64,000 bases of DNA. Origin: Aurelia coerulea. Lineage: Eukaryota > Cnidaria > Scyphozoa > Semaeostomeae > Ulmaridae. Made by a program: the position numbers and the translations under genes. Of this stretch, positions 43,711 through 54,779 are shown piece by piece. The notes below the pieces were generated by a model. That model saw only the letters and a program-made list of their open reading frames with translations, ran no database searches and was not told where the DNA came from. Location: assembly GCA_039566865.1 (NCBI GenBank), contig CM076955.1, positions 7,318,501 to 7,382,500 on the forward strand. Direction: 5' to 3'. Numbering within the stretch: position 1 is the stretch's first letter; each line of letters begins with the position of its first letter.

Positions 43711-44235
43711 TCCTGTTTACACTACACCAACTAACCTGGGTTCGCCCCGGGTTATAACTAACCTAGGTTAGATTTTTGTAGCGTAAACACAACTAACCCG
43801 ACTTCGCCTTGAGTTAAACTAACCCACCTTTGAGGTGGGTTCGACCTTGGGCGAACCTGGGTTATGATGTGTAGGACGCATGCACATTCGCAAATTACGC
43901 ACCAATTCTGAAAGCACCACACGAACTTGCTGTTAATTCTCGTGAATTCAATACGCTGTCTTTCATGGCGCCTTCTCCTCCTGACTGGGGTAATTTTCAA
44001 AATTTGATGCACAGAGAAAACTATTGATTTCAAGAGACAGATTTTGCCACGCGAAATGGTTTCCCCAAAACTGATTTCTTTTCGCCGTTTTCCTTCTGGA
44101 ATCTGCAATATAACATCCACTAAGCGCATGCCTACGTATCAACAAACCCAGGTTCGCCCCAGGTTCACCACAGGTTTGTGTTTCCCCTGGTATAGTTGCA
44201 ATAGGACATGTAAACAAAAATGGGTCGAACCACAC
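43711..44235. mobile_element. MITE-like sequence related to the Harbinger-type ends
   Basis: Left end GTCCTGTTTACACTACACC preceded by TTTAA. The interior is full of AACCTGGGTTCG/CCAGGTTAG boxes in both orientations. The right end is unclear (CCAGGTTCGCCCCAGG at 44150). A related truncated end is at 50265-50337. Confidence 0.45.
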
Positions 44236-44304
44236 TAAGATTGCCTTCTAAAAGTAAAATATGTTTTTTTTCCTAAATGACATGATCGCTTTTGAAAATT
44301 CTGA

Positions 44305-44342
44305 TTGATTTGATTGATTGGTTGATTGATTGATTGATTGAT
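44305..44342. repeat. TGAT simple repeat
   Basis: (TGAT)n, about nine units with one imperfect unit. Confidence 0.9.
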
Positions 44343-44973
44343 TTTATCTTTTTTGCCCATGGTAGCCCCTCAATGATAATAATTGATTTACAGGGGGGCA
44401 TGCTAAAAACTTACAAATAACTAGAGGGTGTGGCCCTGATTGAGGGTATTTCACATTTGGCCAAATATTCCTGCTGAGTGAAAGAATTTTCAGAAAGGAA
44501 CGTATTCATGGCAAGTTCCTTTTTGAAAATTCTTGCCCGAATTACTGAAAATTGACTTACCATGAATACGTTCCTTACCTCTTCCCCGTTGTTGATATAA
44601 AATATATTTGTCATTGGCGATACCGTCTTTTGGAGTGAGCTGCTCAAGCACATTGCGGTCGAGAGGGCCTAAATTTCCGACGTCGCCCTGATTGAGGGTA
44701 TCCAAGCTTTCGCTTCGTTTCATGTAAATTTAAGACAATTTGATGCCAAAATCATCAGCATATCAACGATTAAAGAGTTTTTGTTGCTCTTAAATGTTTC
44801 TGATTGTGTTTGCTGCGTTTTGTTACTGTTACCATTGATCTTTGTTACCACATATACGTTCGAAGATTTTTCAGCAAGCTGACATCAGTTCTTCCTCCTT
44901 CTGTCACCTGAACAATATTTAAATGAATTTCTAACATTAAAAAATGTTTTTCCAGTCTTTCAATAGAATAAAC

Positions 44974-45226
44974 CTATTTTTGTACCGTAAATTGTCCTTT
45001 TACCACAAATATTGGTCGCCTGTGGTGCTTTGGTAGCGCAGATTTTGTTCGAAAACCTGAAGATGCCACAATGCCCTCAATCATGGCGACTTTAGGCCAA
45101 TCAAACGGATTTTGTATGTCATATGGTACGTTAAGTACTTCTTCTAGACACGCTTGGCTTACTGTGCGGCCATGTTTTTGTTGGGAAAGTTCAAATAGCG
45201 CCAAGAGAACAAGCAAAACCAAAACA
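44974..45226 (-). CDS. Unidentified exon-like frame inside a TIR segment
   Basis: Opens after an acceptor with a long pyrimidine tract (CTTTATTGCAG before 45226, phase 2 in) and ends in a stop after 83 codons. It begins with a leucine/valine-rich run (LVLLVLLALFEL) and ends HHRRPIFVVKGQFTVQK. One stretch (VAMIEGIVASS) is encoded by DNA matching the segment's own terminal motif. Function unknown; it may be the remnant of a transposon protein. Confidence 0.3.
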
Positions 45227-45250
45227 CTGCAATAAAGTTTGAAATGAAAA

Positions 45251-45279
45251 ATGGCGGATACTCACAGCTCAGTTCTCAG
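45251..45279 (+). CDS. Possible first coding exon on the plus strand
   Basis: AAAAATGGCGG is a good animal start context. Nine codons (MADTHSSVL) end at CTCAG/GTGAGA, a strong donor. It is divergent from and adjacent to the minus-strand frame at 44974-45226. Too short to trust alone; no second exon found. Confidence 0.15.
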
Positions 45280-45499
45280 GTGAGATTCTTTAAACACTTT
45301 CTCTCTGTTTGTGGATGGAATTTTATTCAACAAAAACACGCAAAGATGTAGCAAATGCTGTCAATGAGATATTTTCACGAGCATTTTGATACTAGCAAGG
45401 CACAACTCGCGTTATTCTGCAACAAACAGACAAAATAGTGAAAACCGGTCAAAATGCGTTTACCCTCAATCGGGGCGACATCCCTCTATTTATTTACAA

Positions 45500-46798
45500 T
45501 AAAAACGAAACTTCCTATAAAACCTAAACCTAAACTAATTACAATTTGTCATTAATAAACGAAAGAAAATGGAAATGAATTGGTGAGTGAAATTGATGGT
45601 TGCACCTTCTTTGTAAATGATCTCAGGGTTGAAGTATTTCTGACCTGTTCAAAAGTTTGGCGCCTCGGTACGCGAAACATTTCTGCCCCCCTGCCGATTT
45701 TAATAATGGCAACTTGAGATTGACTTCAGCGTTTCTAAGAGAACGAATGGTAGAGTTGTTGACTCATCTCGTAAACATGGACCATTTTCTGAGCTTCAAA
45801 ATCAATAAGCTCCCTGACAGTGGGCCATTCAAGCGCCCGAATAACTGGTAAAGTAGTAGCATCAAAAGGACTGTTAGTGACGAGTTTAGCAGCCCGATTT
45901 TGAAGTTTCTGCAATTTTTCAATGGCAGTCACCCCAGCATCTCCCCAGACAGGCTCCACTAAACTCTTATACATTGTATAGACAGTTGAAATAGGAAGAT
46001 ACTGCTTGGCATAACGAAGCACACCAATACCTCTAGAGATCTTATTAGTTGTTAGGGCCCATTAAGATGTCCATTTAAGTTGATGGTCAACCTGAAAACC
46101 AAGGTATTTGACCTCCTTTACCAACTTGATATCCTCGGAACCAATCTTAAGGTATGGTTTAGTTGAATCAACAGAGTCAATTTTTCGCAGCTTACCATTA
46201 CTTCCTATAATCATTGCTTCAGTCTTTGCAACGTTTAAAGACAACTTATTCCCTTCAAGCCATCCTTTCAAAGCTTATAAGTCAGCATTAACTGCTTGAT
46301 TAATTTCCGAAACAGATTCAGAGGCATAGTAAATGCTTGTGTCATCTGCATACATGGATACAAGGGAATTTTTCAAGCAACAAGGAAGATCGTTAATATA
46401 GACCAGAAAGAGAAGTGGTCCAAGACATGAACCTTGTGGTACACAACAAGTTATACTGTCTGTAGCGGAAATTCGCCCATTCACCATACAGCAATGTCGT
46501 ATATTGGTGAGATATGAGCGAAACCAGCCAAGTTCTTTCCTTTCAAGCCACAGATCTTAAGCTTCCTAAATAGAATATCGTGGTCAACTGTGTCAAAAGC
46601 TTTCTTGAGGTCTATGTAAACGACAGCTGTGTATATAGGCAGGCTATGTATTTACCTTTATCATTGTTTGAGTACCAGTCGTTCGTGCACTTTAACAGAG
46701 ACGTGAGAACCGAATGAAGGGCCCGAAAACTTGACTGATCAGAGAAAATCAGCTTGTTTTTGTCAAGGTAATCGGACAGCTGGTTATAGACAAGCTTC
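45500..46798 (-). pseudogene. CR1-like LINE copy, 5' truncated and frameshifted
   Basis: A relative of the LINE at 1.3-4.7 kb. Recognisable pieces on the minus strand: VPQGSCLGPLLFLVYIND and YADD (46275-46487), WLEGNKLSLNVAKTEAMIIG (46062-46271), LQKLQNRAAKLVTNSPFDA (45735-46022) and the C-terminal GGQKCFAYRGAKL (to about 45620). At least three frameshifts or stops separate them. Upstream coding traces reach 46798, where a MITE (46800-46944) begins. No endonuclease domain. Confidence 0.88.
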
Positions 46799-46799
46799 T

Positions 46800-46944
46800 C
46801 TTTGTTTTACCTCTGCGATGCCGCAATGGGAAGGAATTGGAAGTGCGGAGGAGAATGAACGGGGGAGGAGAACGAAAGGAGGAGAGTCAAACTCCGCACT
46901 TCCAATTCCTCCTCGCCGCGTCATCGCAAAGGGAAAACAAAGAA
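46800..46944. mobile_element. 145-bp palindromic MITE
   Basis: Ends CTTTGTTTTACC and its near-complement GGGAAAACAAAG. The second block GGAATTGGAAGTGCGGAG is also inverted (46831-46848 and 46891-46908). Purine-rich loop. It sits exactly at the 5' break of the LINE copy. Confidence 0.75.
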
Positions 46945-47134
46945 ATTTTCAAAACCGATCAAGATCTCAAGATTTTTTTTCCAAGATGTCATTTTCAAAC
47001 AATAGCCTAGTACAAGTTACATCTATACCTTAGCAGCTATTGAATGAATTAAAACAACAAGAACAATAAATGTATCAACAAAACAATAACGAACAAACTA
47101 GATCATACAATATTATATACAGTAGGTAAGCGAA

Positions 47135-47660
47135 AGCATAGGTTCCAAATCTTTATCTTGGCGTAAAAAGGTGGATGTAAAATTCAATGACCTATTTCTT
47201 CTGATTGAATGGCTTGAAAGAAACTTTAGATACTGATCTATAAATCTACCGTTGGACTTTTCAGAAATTTTGAATATTTTTTGGAAATTTCAGCGTATCT
47301 TACATTTCAACTCATTTGAGGATGTGACGTCATCAAATTTCTAAATCATAAACCAGATGAGTGACAGACTTTTGCTTGATACCATATTGTAGGGATTTAT
47401 GAACTATGGTTTTCTTCGAAATTATTTCATGTTGCGTCAAACAGTTTAGAAATTACGATGGTTTTGAGTTTTTTGGAAAATTTTTCTTGAATTCTTGAAA
47501 AAGAAGGAAAACACTCTAATTCTGAAAATATTGAAGATTTCAGAAAATTCCAACGGTAGAATTATAGAGAAATAGCAAAAGTTTCTTTGAAGTCATTCAG
47601 TTCAAAGAAATAGGTCACTCAATTTTACACCAGCCTTTTTAAAGATTTGGAACCTATGCT
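47135..47660. mobile_element. Mutator-type (MULE) MITE
   Basis: Inverted arms of about 150 bp (AGCATAGGTTCCAAATCTTT and complement). The flanks carry a perfect 9-bp direct repeat GTAAGCGAA (47126-47134 and 47661-47669). Long TIRs with a 9-bp target duplication are typical of Mutator-like elements. No transposase. Confidence 0.85.
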
Positions 47661-47788
47661 GTAAGCGAATGATAATCAGTCAGAACAATAATCAACAAAA
47701 GCAGGGAACTAGTTAAGTTATATGTTGTGCTACATTATACATAGGTATGAACAGGACGTAAATGGTTATCAAATGGCTGATAAAAATT

Positions 47789-50135
47789 TTAGGTAAGGTC
47801 TTTTGCCTTGTCTTTATTTTCGTAGGCGCCTGATAAACATTGGCTCATAAAATCATAGGTGGATTGGTTACCACTAAGTTTTGGTGTTTTCATAATGAAG
47901 ATGAATCTATTTTTAACATCCATATGTTGAAACGAGGGATATCGTTCGGTATTCTCCTGGAAGAATCGAATTCTTAAATCTCGATTCAGTTTGCAACTCA
48001 TCAAACAATGCATCTCATCTTCAGTGACGTTACAGACGTGACATAATCGTTCTTCTGGTTTCTGTTTTGGTCTATGATATCTCCCAATTTCTATTTTTCA
48101 AATGTCCTTAATTTCCGATAAATATTTTTCCATGCCGATAGTGTTTTTAAAAAGGCAGTATGATCGCATTTTAGGTTGACTTTGTAAAGTTGCCAAAGTT
48201 TTTTGATTGTTACAATCAATGATTCGCTGGTATATGATTGCTGTCAGTTTATTCCTTGATGAAGTATTGTTATCCGTATCCTTCGTATACCAAAGGTCTC
48301 CTAGTCCATGTTGTTTCAAGATATCCCTTAACAGTGATGTCCACAACGACACCAAATCGTTATTTTTTATATATTCGTACGTATGTTTTAAAGTTGGGTT
48401 GCTCGCATCAATTTCAAGTCGCAACCAGTTTTTAATAGTTGCTTTAAATCCAATTATAAAAAGTTGTTGTCTGCCAAGTTCACATCTACATCTCACATTT
48501 GAAGTCCTTCTCTTTACTCGTAGCAAATCCTCGCATAACTTTATGTTCAATTTTTCGATTGGATTTTTCTCATTAAAACTAAGTTTTAAACATCCCCAAA
48601 AGTCAGCTCCATACAATAGAACTGGCTTTACCAAACAGTCGAAAAGTGTTAGTGTTAGTTTGATATCTTTACTAAATACGTCTCCCAATGAATTTCGTAG
48701 TTTAAAATAAGCTCTCAGACCACATTTATAAAGATCCATCAATAATTCTTTGATGCTTAGAGATGGTGTCAGAAGAAAGCCAAGATAGCTAAACGTTCGT
48801 ACAATGTCTATTTCTTGTTTGCTGAAGTAAAAACTATTAGTTACCTTTCAACATTTTCCCTCCCTTGTTGAAAACCATGCATTTTGTTTTATCCACATTC
48901 ACTTTCACTTTGTTCGCTATACAGTACTTATGGAGTTCGTCTAAGGAGTTTTGTAAACCTTCTCTAGATTCAGACATAATAACAATATCATCAGCTCAGA
49001 AAAGTGATCCAATGACTGATTTATCTAGTTTGGCTGGCGCATTCTCTTGGCGTCTAGATATACTGGCTGGCTCGCTAAGGAACATGTTGAACAAAATAGG
49101 GCTTAGAATGCACCCTTGCTTTACCCCATTATTTACTTTAAAAAATTCAGATCTTTTGTCACCAATACGAATACAAGACTTATCATAACTATACATGTCT
49201 GCTATGACATTTACGACATTTTCGTTTAGGCCACATTTCCTAATTTTTTCTAGCAATATACTTCTAGGAATCTTATCATATGCTTTTTCAAAGTCAATAA
49301 ATGCTGCATATACTTTCCCCCCTCCTTTCTTGGAAAACTGACTACTCACTATGGAGTGTAGTATCATCAAATTATCGCACGTTCTATTTCCTTTCATGAA
49401 ACCTAATTTTTCTGGTTGGATTATGTTATTTGACAGAGCAAAATCACTAATTCTCTCGTTAATGATTGCATTGAAGAATTTTCCTATGCAAGACAGTACA
49501 GCTATGCCCCTGTAATTTTTCTCATCAGACTTGGAGCCTTTCTTATGTAAAGGTAAGATAACACTGTTTGTCCATGTTGAAGGAAAGATGCCAATATCTA
49601 ATAATTTGTTGAAAAGATTTTTAAAAAGGTGAGGGTATCTATCCGCCAAACATACAACAGCTTCATTAAGTATCCCATCAAGTCCAGGAGATTTACCTCC
49701 TTTTACCTTTTTTAACGAGTTTTTTATCTCTTCGATGGATATCTCTATATATGGAATCTTTTGCAGTTCATCCCGTTTTATATTGCAATCAGTGTGATTA
49801 TAGGGTCATAAAGAAGACCCTGAAACATCTCTATCCATCTTTCAGGTTCTATGGAAGAAACAAAGTCTATTTTAACAGTACATTCACTTTTTAATTGTTC
49901 TAGCAGCTTCCAAAATTGTTTTGGGTCCCTTTCTGATTCTCTCATATCTGTTATTATGTTATCCTTAAAGGCAAGTTTCTTGTTTTGAATTAAGGTTTTC
50001 AACTTTTTTTCTTAGCATACAGCTCTTCTCTTGAAGCGGAATCTTTGGGTTCACGAGAGATATCTTTACCTAATTTTGACAGTTGCCTTTTCATTTCCTT
50101 GCATTCTCTGTCAAACCAGCTTTTATGCTTTGCAT
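47789..50135 (-). pseudogene. Non-LTR retrotransposon remnant (fourth LINE family)
   Basis: Minus-strand pieces: pre-RT linker WFDRECKEMKRQLSKLGKD (near 50100); reverse transcriptase (48996-49649) with KKGSKSDEKNYRGIAVLS, FIDFEKAYDKIPRS and NGVKQGCILSPILFNMFL; the ADD box at about 48993 preceded by a TGA in place of the tyrosine codon; thumb and connection (48098-48742); and a C-terminal cysteine-bearing part (47789-48060). Several frameshifts and stops. The endonuclease is missing: the copy breaks at the minisatellite at 50138. Clade uncertain. Confidence 0.88.
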
Positions 50136-50137
50136 CT

Positions 50138-50216
50138 AGGGCTCTGGGGCTCTGGGGCTCTGGGGCTCTGGGGCTCTGGGGCTCTGGGGCATCTGGGGCA
50201 TCTGGGGGCATCTGGG
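50138..50216. repeat. 9-bp minisatellite
   Basis: Seven units of GGGGCTCTG, then GGGGCATCT variants. It lies exactly at the 5' break of the LINE remnant. Long proline/glycine frames here are repeat translations, not genes. Confidence 0.93.
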
Positions 50217-50264
50217 GAGAAAGAAAGGAATTTTACTTTCAGAAGGCAATCTTAGTAGTGGATT

Positions 50265-50337
50265 CCCTGCGGTCGAACCTGCGTTAGTTCTAACCTGGGT
50301 CGGACCCAGGTTAGTTGGTGTGGTGTAAACGGGGCTA
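50265..50337. mobile_element. Truncated MITE end
   Basis: AACCTGGGTCGGACCCAGG palindrome then TTAGTTGGTGTGGTGTAAAC and GGGGCT, matching in inverse the left end at 43711. The other end is not found. Confidence 0.45.
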
Positions 50338-51717
50338 TACTCTTGCAAAATTGCTTGAAGATTCAAGGACACCATCAATATCTAATATCTAATAGCTAAT
50401 CGTAATAAATATATGTGATAGCTAATCATCGAATGCTAAACATTTCAAATTCGAAACTTTAAAATAGTGATCAACTGTAAAACAATGTTTTAGCAAAATA
50501 GCCTCCGAGAAGACACATTATGCCAAAGAAGAAAGAATATGCAAAATAACGAGCAAACATTATCTAATCGATTGTTCTAATGTTCTATTCAAATAGTGTG
50601 TGAAATGAGTCTTAACGAAGGCAACATAAATTAAATTTCGAGACATCTGGGAACCACAGTTTCAAGCATTTGCTCGTTTTTTCGCAGACCCTTCTCCTTT
50701 TTGATGCTAAAAAACATTGAATCGCTTGAATCACTTGACTCGCTTGAATCACTATGCTTCAGTTCAGTTCATTTGTTGTGTTTTGACTTGTCTTGTTCCT
50801 ACCCAACATCCGAACGAAGTTATTAACCTTATCCAAACGAACAAACATTCCAAACGTTACTTGACAAGCAAAATCAATTCTAAAGCCAGAAAAACAATTT
50901 CCGCTTGTCATAAGCAAAACATTCTTTTCATGCAAAATTGTCTCGTTTGGCCACGGCTTGAGGATCACTGATATTCTTAGCTTATGCTTATCAGAGCATT
51001 GTACTATGGTCCTTCCTTTCGATGTGACGAAACCCTGCGATCCCTTTATCTCGGATTTACTGAGAGAGGTAGGGACTCTCGAAACTTTATGTAGCAGCTT
51101 TGAGAGTGCATGGAATCAAACAACTCCCCTTCACATTCAAGCACGCAGCCAATGAGGCACCTTCGCATGGCGTTAGCAGCGACCATTTATGGTACCGGGT
51201 AACCCAATAAAAAGCAGTCCCGTAGAAAATTACCATAATTATCAAAAGTTTTTTTTTTTTCATTACTTCAAGACTTTAAAATAAAGCATGGGACAGCCGT
51301 ATTCTGGGCTATACGCCTCAACCTACATTGTAAATGTTGCACAAGAGCCATCACATTGAGATTTCCATTATTCTTGAAGTCTACAATGATAGCTTGCGTG
51401 TCTTTCTAACATTTGTGATCAAAACTAGTAGCTTGTTATACAAAAGCAAAATTTATCTTGTAGCAATCAGTTCATTCGCAGTATGCTTCAAAACCAGGCA
51501 GCCCAAAAAGAGCTACACTAATTTCAAAGCTGACCATTTCATCAGATATACCTGGGAAAATAATTTGGTCTTTGGTCAAATTGCCAAAAAGAGACATTTC
51601 AAGATCTGCGATTTAATCAAACTATTGAGATGTCCCAATGGTTTTACAGTGGATCCTAATCAATAGTCAATTTGCAAATTATTTCGAAATAACACAGTAA
51701 GATGAAGAAGCCCCTAC
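50338..51717. other. Unassigned intron sequence
   Basis: Two competing plus-strand frames at 50958-51155, one with a plausible splice-bounded peptide (RCDETLRSLYLGF), are unconvincing because both are open over the same bases. A lone mariner-like end, TACCGGGTAACCCAATAAAA, starts at 51193. Confidence 0.35.
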
Positions 51718-51846
51718 CTTGATAATAGTAGCATTAATTGGTTGTCCTTTATTTGCTTTCAGAATAGCTGACATTTGGCAAGCAAGTTTCTCATTTATAA
51801 ACATACCACAAAACTCGTCAATGCAATCACCAGGAACTAGACTGTG
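51718..51846 (-). CDS. Host gene, exon 5
   Basis: The strongest exon of the chain: 129 nt, 43 codons, phase 0 on both sides, acceptor CATTTTAG before 51846, donor ATCAAG/GTAGGG after 51718. The peptide has a cysteine pair (PGDCIDEFCGMF), a helix-like FINEKLACQMSAILKANKG and ends PINATIIK with an N-glycosylation-type sequon (NAT), hinting at an extracellular protein. It joins in phase to exon 4 (57705-57762). The next in-phase candidate downstream is 25 kb away at 26572-26649. Confidence 0.8.
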
Positions 51847-52167
51847 CTAAAATGAGATGGAATATTGAAATCAGTCGACAACATGAGGATTGTGTAAGTG
51901 TACATTGAGCAAAAAGAAGTTAAGATATTTGGCGGGCTGTGAAATGCATAATACGCGAACGATATTCGAAAATGAAATGTTTATCTATGAAATCAAGGAA
52001 ATGCTGGTAAGGAGTTTGTATGGGAACGAAAATTCCACGTTCGATTCTACTTCACAATTGTTCTACGTCACATAGGAGTCACGTGAGAACGCATGCACTA
52101 GTTACCAAGCGCCAGTTGTATGTCGAGTTCCCAAGCGTCACCACGTTGAATTTTTACGAAGAAAAAT

Positions 52168-53180
52168 TTGGAAGTTATATCTCGTCGCATCAGCATGGAG
52201 AAAGATGAAACTGAAGAAGAAATAATACTTGGAGGAGAAGACGACATCAGCAGTGAAAAGCAAGGGGATAACATTTCGCTTTTGACCGCAATGAATGACA
52301 ATATGAAAGCAATGGGCAAATCGCTCAAACGCTTTCTTGGCCCTAACCCTGGCGATGCAGACCCTGCAAAAAAGCCTAGAAGGTCTTCAGAGGCCAATAC
52401 CTCAGCCTCATCATCATCGAGTGATCCAACGGATCCAGCACATTCCGCTCCTGAAGCAGGAGAGGATTTTGACAGTGAACAAATGTTGGATAGGCAAAAA
52501 ACCGATGACAAGAAAGAGGACGTGACTGATGACACGCTTCTTGATGAGATATCAAAACACCTAGAAGGGGATGAAGAAACCTGTGGAGCCTTGCCAGTAA
52601 AGCTAGCAGAGATTATTGAAAAGAGGTGGCACAATAAACTGACCAGAACAAGTTGACAGAAAAGCAAGAAAAATATCTAAATCCAGAGAACTGCAAGAAA
52701 CTTGCAGCTCCAAGGGTCAACAAAACCATATGGATGAAACTGAGTAGGGATGTCAAAGGCAGAGACATAAAATATTCCCAGCCACAGCAAACGCTCGCAA
52801 CAGGGCAATTGCTCAGTCAACTGTTGCTCCTTTGGAAGCTAGAGCAAAATGTGCAGCCAAAAATCAGTGATCTTATAACAATAAATACTGATATTTTGGC
52901 TGTGTTGGGTCATGCAAGTGCAGATATTGCCCAACTTAGACGTGATAACATACGTCTGTCATTGAGTGAGGACTATGTGTCCCTCTCCTCCCCGCAAATT
53001 CCAGTAACAGAGTATCTCTTTGGCAATGAAGAGGATTTGCAACAGAGGGTTAATGATATAACAGCCTCTAACAAAATTAGCAAAACAACCACAAAGAAGG
53101 ATATGACCTTCTCAAAACCACCTCAAGGCCAGAAAAAATACAAACAGTGCCAATTTGTCAAGACCATCAAAAAGTCTTAA
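52168..53180 (+). CDS. Decayed DIRS-type element, gag-like region in two frames
   Basis: 52168-52656 (162 codons): acidic, serine-rich, no zinc finger. 52653-53180 (175 codons) overlaps by 4 nt in another frame: helix-rich, with LATGQLLSQLLLLWKLEQ and AVLGHASADIAQLRRDNI. The two halves together look like the gag protein of DIRS-like elements split by a frameshift. The second frame ends where the reverse transcriptase part begins. Confidence 0.65.
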
Positions 53181-54715
53181 AGTTTTATTGGAAGGGTGAA
53201 TATTATAAATTTACAGTATTTCCAAATGGTCTTGCCCTTTATCCAAGGAAATTCACTAAACTACTGAAGCCAGTGTATGCTTTTCTGCGTAGTTTAGGAC
53301 ATTTATCAGTAGCATACATTGATGACTCATACTTACAAGGAGCAAAGTATGAGGAGTGTCTTCAAAACTTAGCCGACACTATAAAAATGTTTGATAGTCT
53401 TGGATTTATTGTTCCTCCATCCAAATCTGTATTCAAACCAGAGCTAAGAGTCACTTTTCTTGATTTTGTTCTTGACTCAGTGAAAATGCGAGTATATCTA
53501 ACTTCAGAACGGGCTACCAGCATAAGTAATGCATGTAGCAGTTTATTGAATACTGCAAACCCTTCCATAAGGGATCTTGCACGAGTCATTGGGCTGATTA
53601 CAGCTAGTTTCCCAGGTGTCATGTTTGGCCCATCGCATTATCGTGCTTTAAATGTTAACAAAACTAGTGCATTAAAAAAGGCCAAAGGAGATTTTGAAAA
53701 AACTGTAATTTTGTCAGAATATGCCATCCAAGACCTAGAGTGGTGGACTCAAAATGTTTTAGATTCAAACAATGAAATTTCACATGGAAACCTGCAAATT
53801 GTCATCAGTAGTGATGCCTCAAAAATTGGTTGGGGATGTACATGTGGGGACCAAAACACAGGAGGAAACTGGACTCCCCAAGAAGCTTTGTCCCACATCA
53901 ATGTCCTAGAAATTCGTGCTGCATATTTTGCACTTAAAACATTTTCTGATACTATATCAAGTAAACATAAAGACTCATGGTGGATAACACAATAGCTGTA
54001 TCTTGCCTAAACCAGATGGGCACGAGTCACTCACATGAGTGCAATGCACTCACACACGAAATTTGGCAATTTTGTATTAGCCACAATGTGTGGATTACCA
54101 CTGTTCATATTCCAGGTAAAGACAACATAGGTGCAGATGCAGAATCAAGGAAAAATAGGAGAGAAACAGAATGGGCACTAAATACAGATGTTTTTAATAA
54201 GGCCATTGGTATGGTTAACGTGTAACAAAAAATTGATTTTTTGTTTGCATCTAGGATAAACCATAAGGTAAAACCTTATGCTTCCTTTAGGCCAGACCCA
54301 AATGCGTTTGCTGTTAATGCATTTTCGTTATCATGGCATGAATTCAAATTTTATGCTTTTCCACCATTTTGTATCATATTGAAAACCTGACAAAAAATTG
54401 CTCAAGATAGAGCAACAGGTTTGATTGTTGTACCTTTTTGGCCAACACAACCTTGGTGGCGTGTTAATTGATCACATAATATGTTTACCTAGGATGAAAC
54501 AAACACTATGGCTTCCAGCGGAACCTCAAAGGATACATCCTCTGCAAAAACAGTTGAAACTAATGCTATGCCATTTGTCAGGGGACTGCTGCAAGGTAGA
54601 GGACTTCCAGAAAACGCTTTGGGTACCAAAAAACAATACACATCATACTTACTTAGATGGGAAAATATTTTGGTGAAAAGAACATTGATCCACTTGCTGG
54701 AACTGTAATTGATGG
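53147..54715 (+). pseudogene. Decayed DIRS-type element, RT-RNase H and recombinase remnant
   Basis: 53147-53995 is open. It begins inside the reverse transcriptase (KFYWKGEYYKFTVFPNGLA), so the motifs before it, including the first catalytic aspartate, are missing. It then shows the second catalytic motif VAYIDD, the connection, and RNase H SSDASKIGWG. The frame shifts near 53990 to one carrying VDNTIAVSCLNQMG and GKDNIGADAESR. Further pieces are PFWPTQPWW near 54440 and the N-terminal recombinase-like FVRGLLQGRGLP (about 54570). Not functional. Confidence 0.85.
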
Positions 54716-54779
54716 CATTAATTTTTTGAGCGAGTTATATCATGCATGCCATTTTTTGATGCACTTTTTTCATGTTAAA

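Larger units (their letters stand above)
44682..45479. mobile_element. TIR-bounded segment, type unknown
   Basis: Ends GTCGCCCTGATTGAGGGTA (44682) and TACCCTCAATCGGGGCGAC (ending 45479), 18 of 19 bases matching. A further copy of the end lies at 44432, and a variant (GTCGCCATGATTGAGGGCAT, minus strand) is inside at about 45069-45089. Contains the two frames below. No target duplication recognised. Confidence 0.55.
52168..54715 (+). mobile_element. Second DIRS-type retrotransposon, decayed
   Basis: Order gag-like, RT-RNase H, start of tyrosine recombinase, as in 28040-33170 but of a different lineage. There is an internal deletion between gag and the reverse transcriptase, a frameshift in RNase H near 53990, and truncation in the recombinase near 54715. 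Terminal repeats not found. Confidence 0.83.

Noticed and set aside
50031..50378. Proline/glycine-repeat frames on both strands
   Set aside because: They are translations of the 9-bp minisatellite.
50958..51155. Plus-strand frame (65 codons) with an alternative splice-bounded frame
   Set aside because: Two frames compete and neither has a family match.
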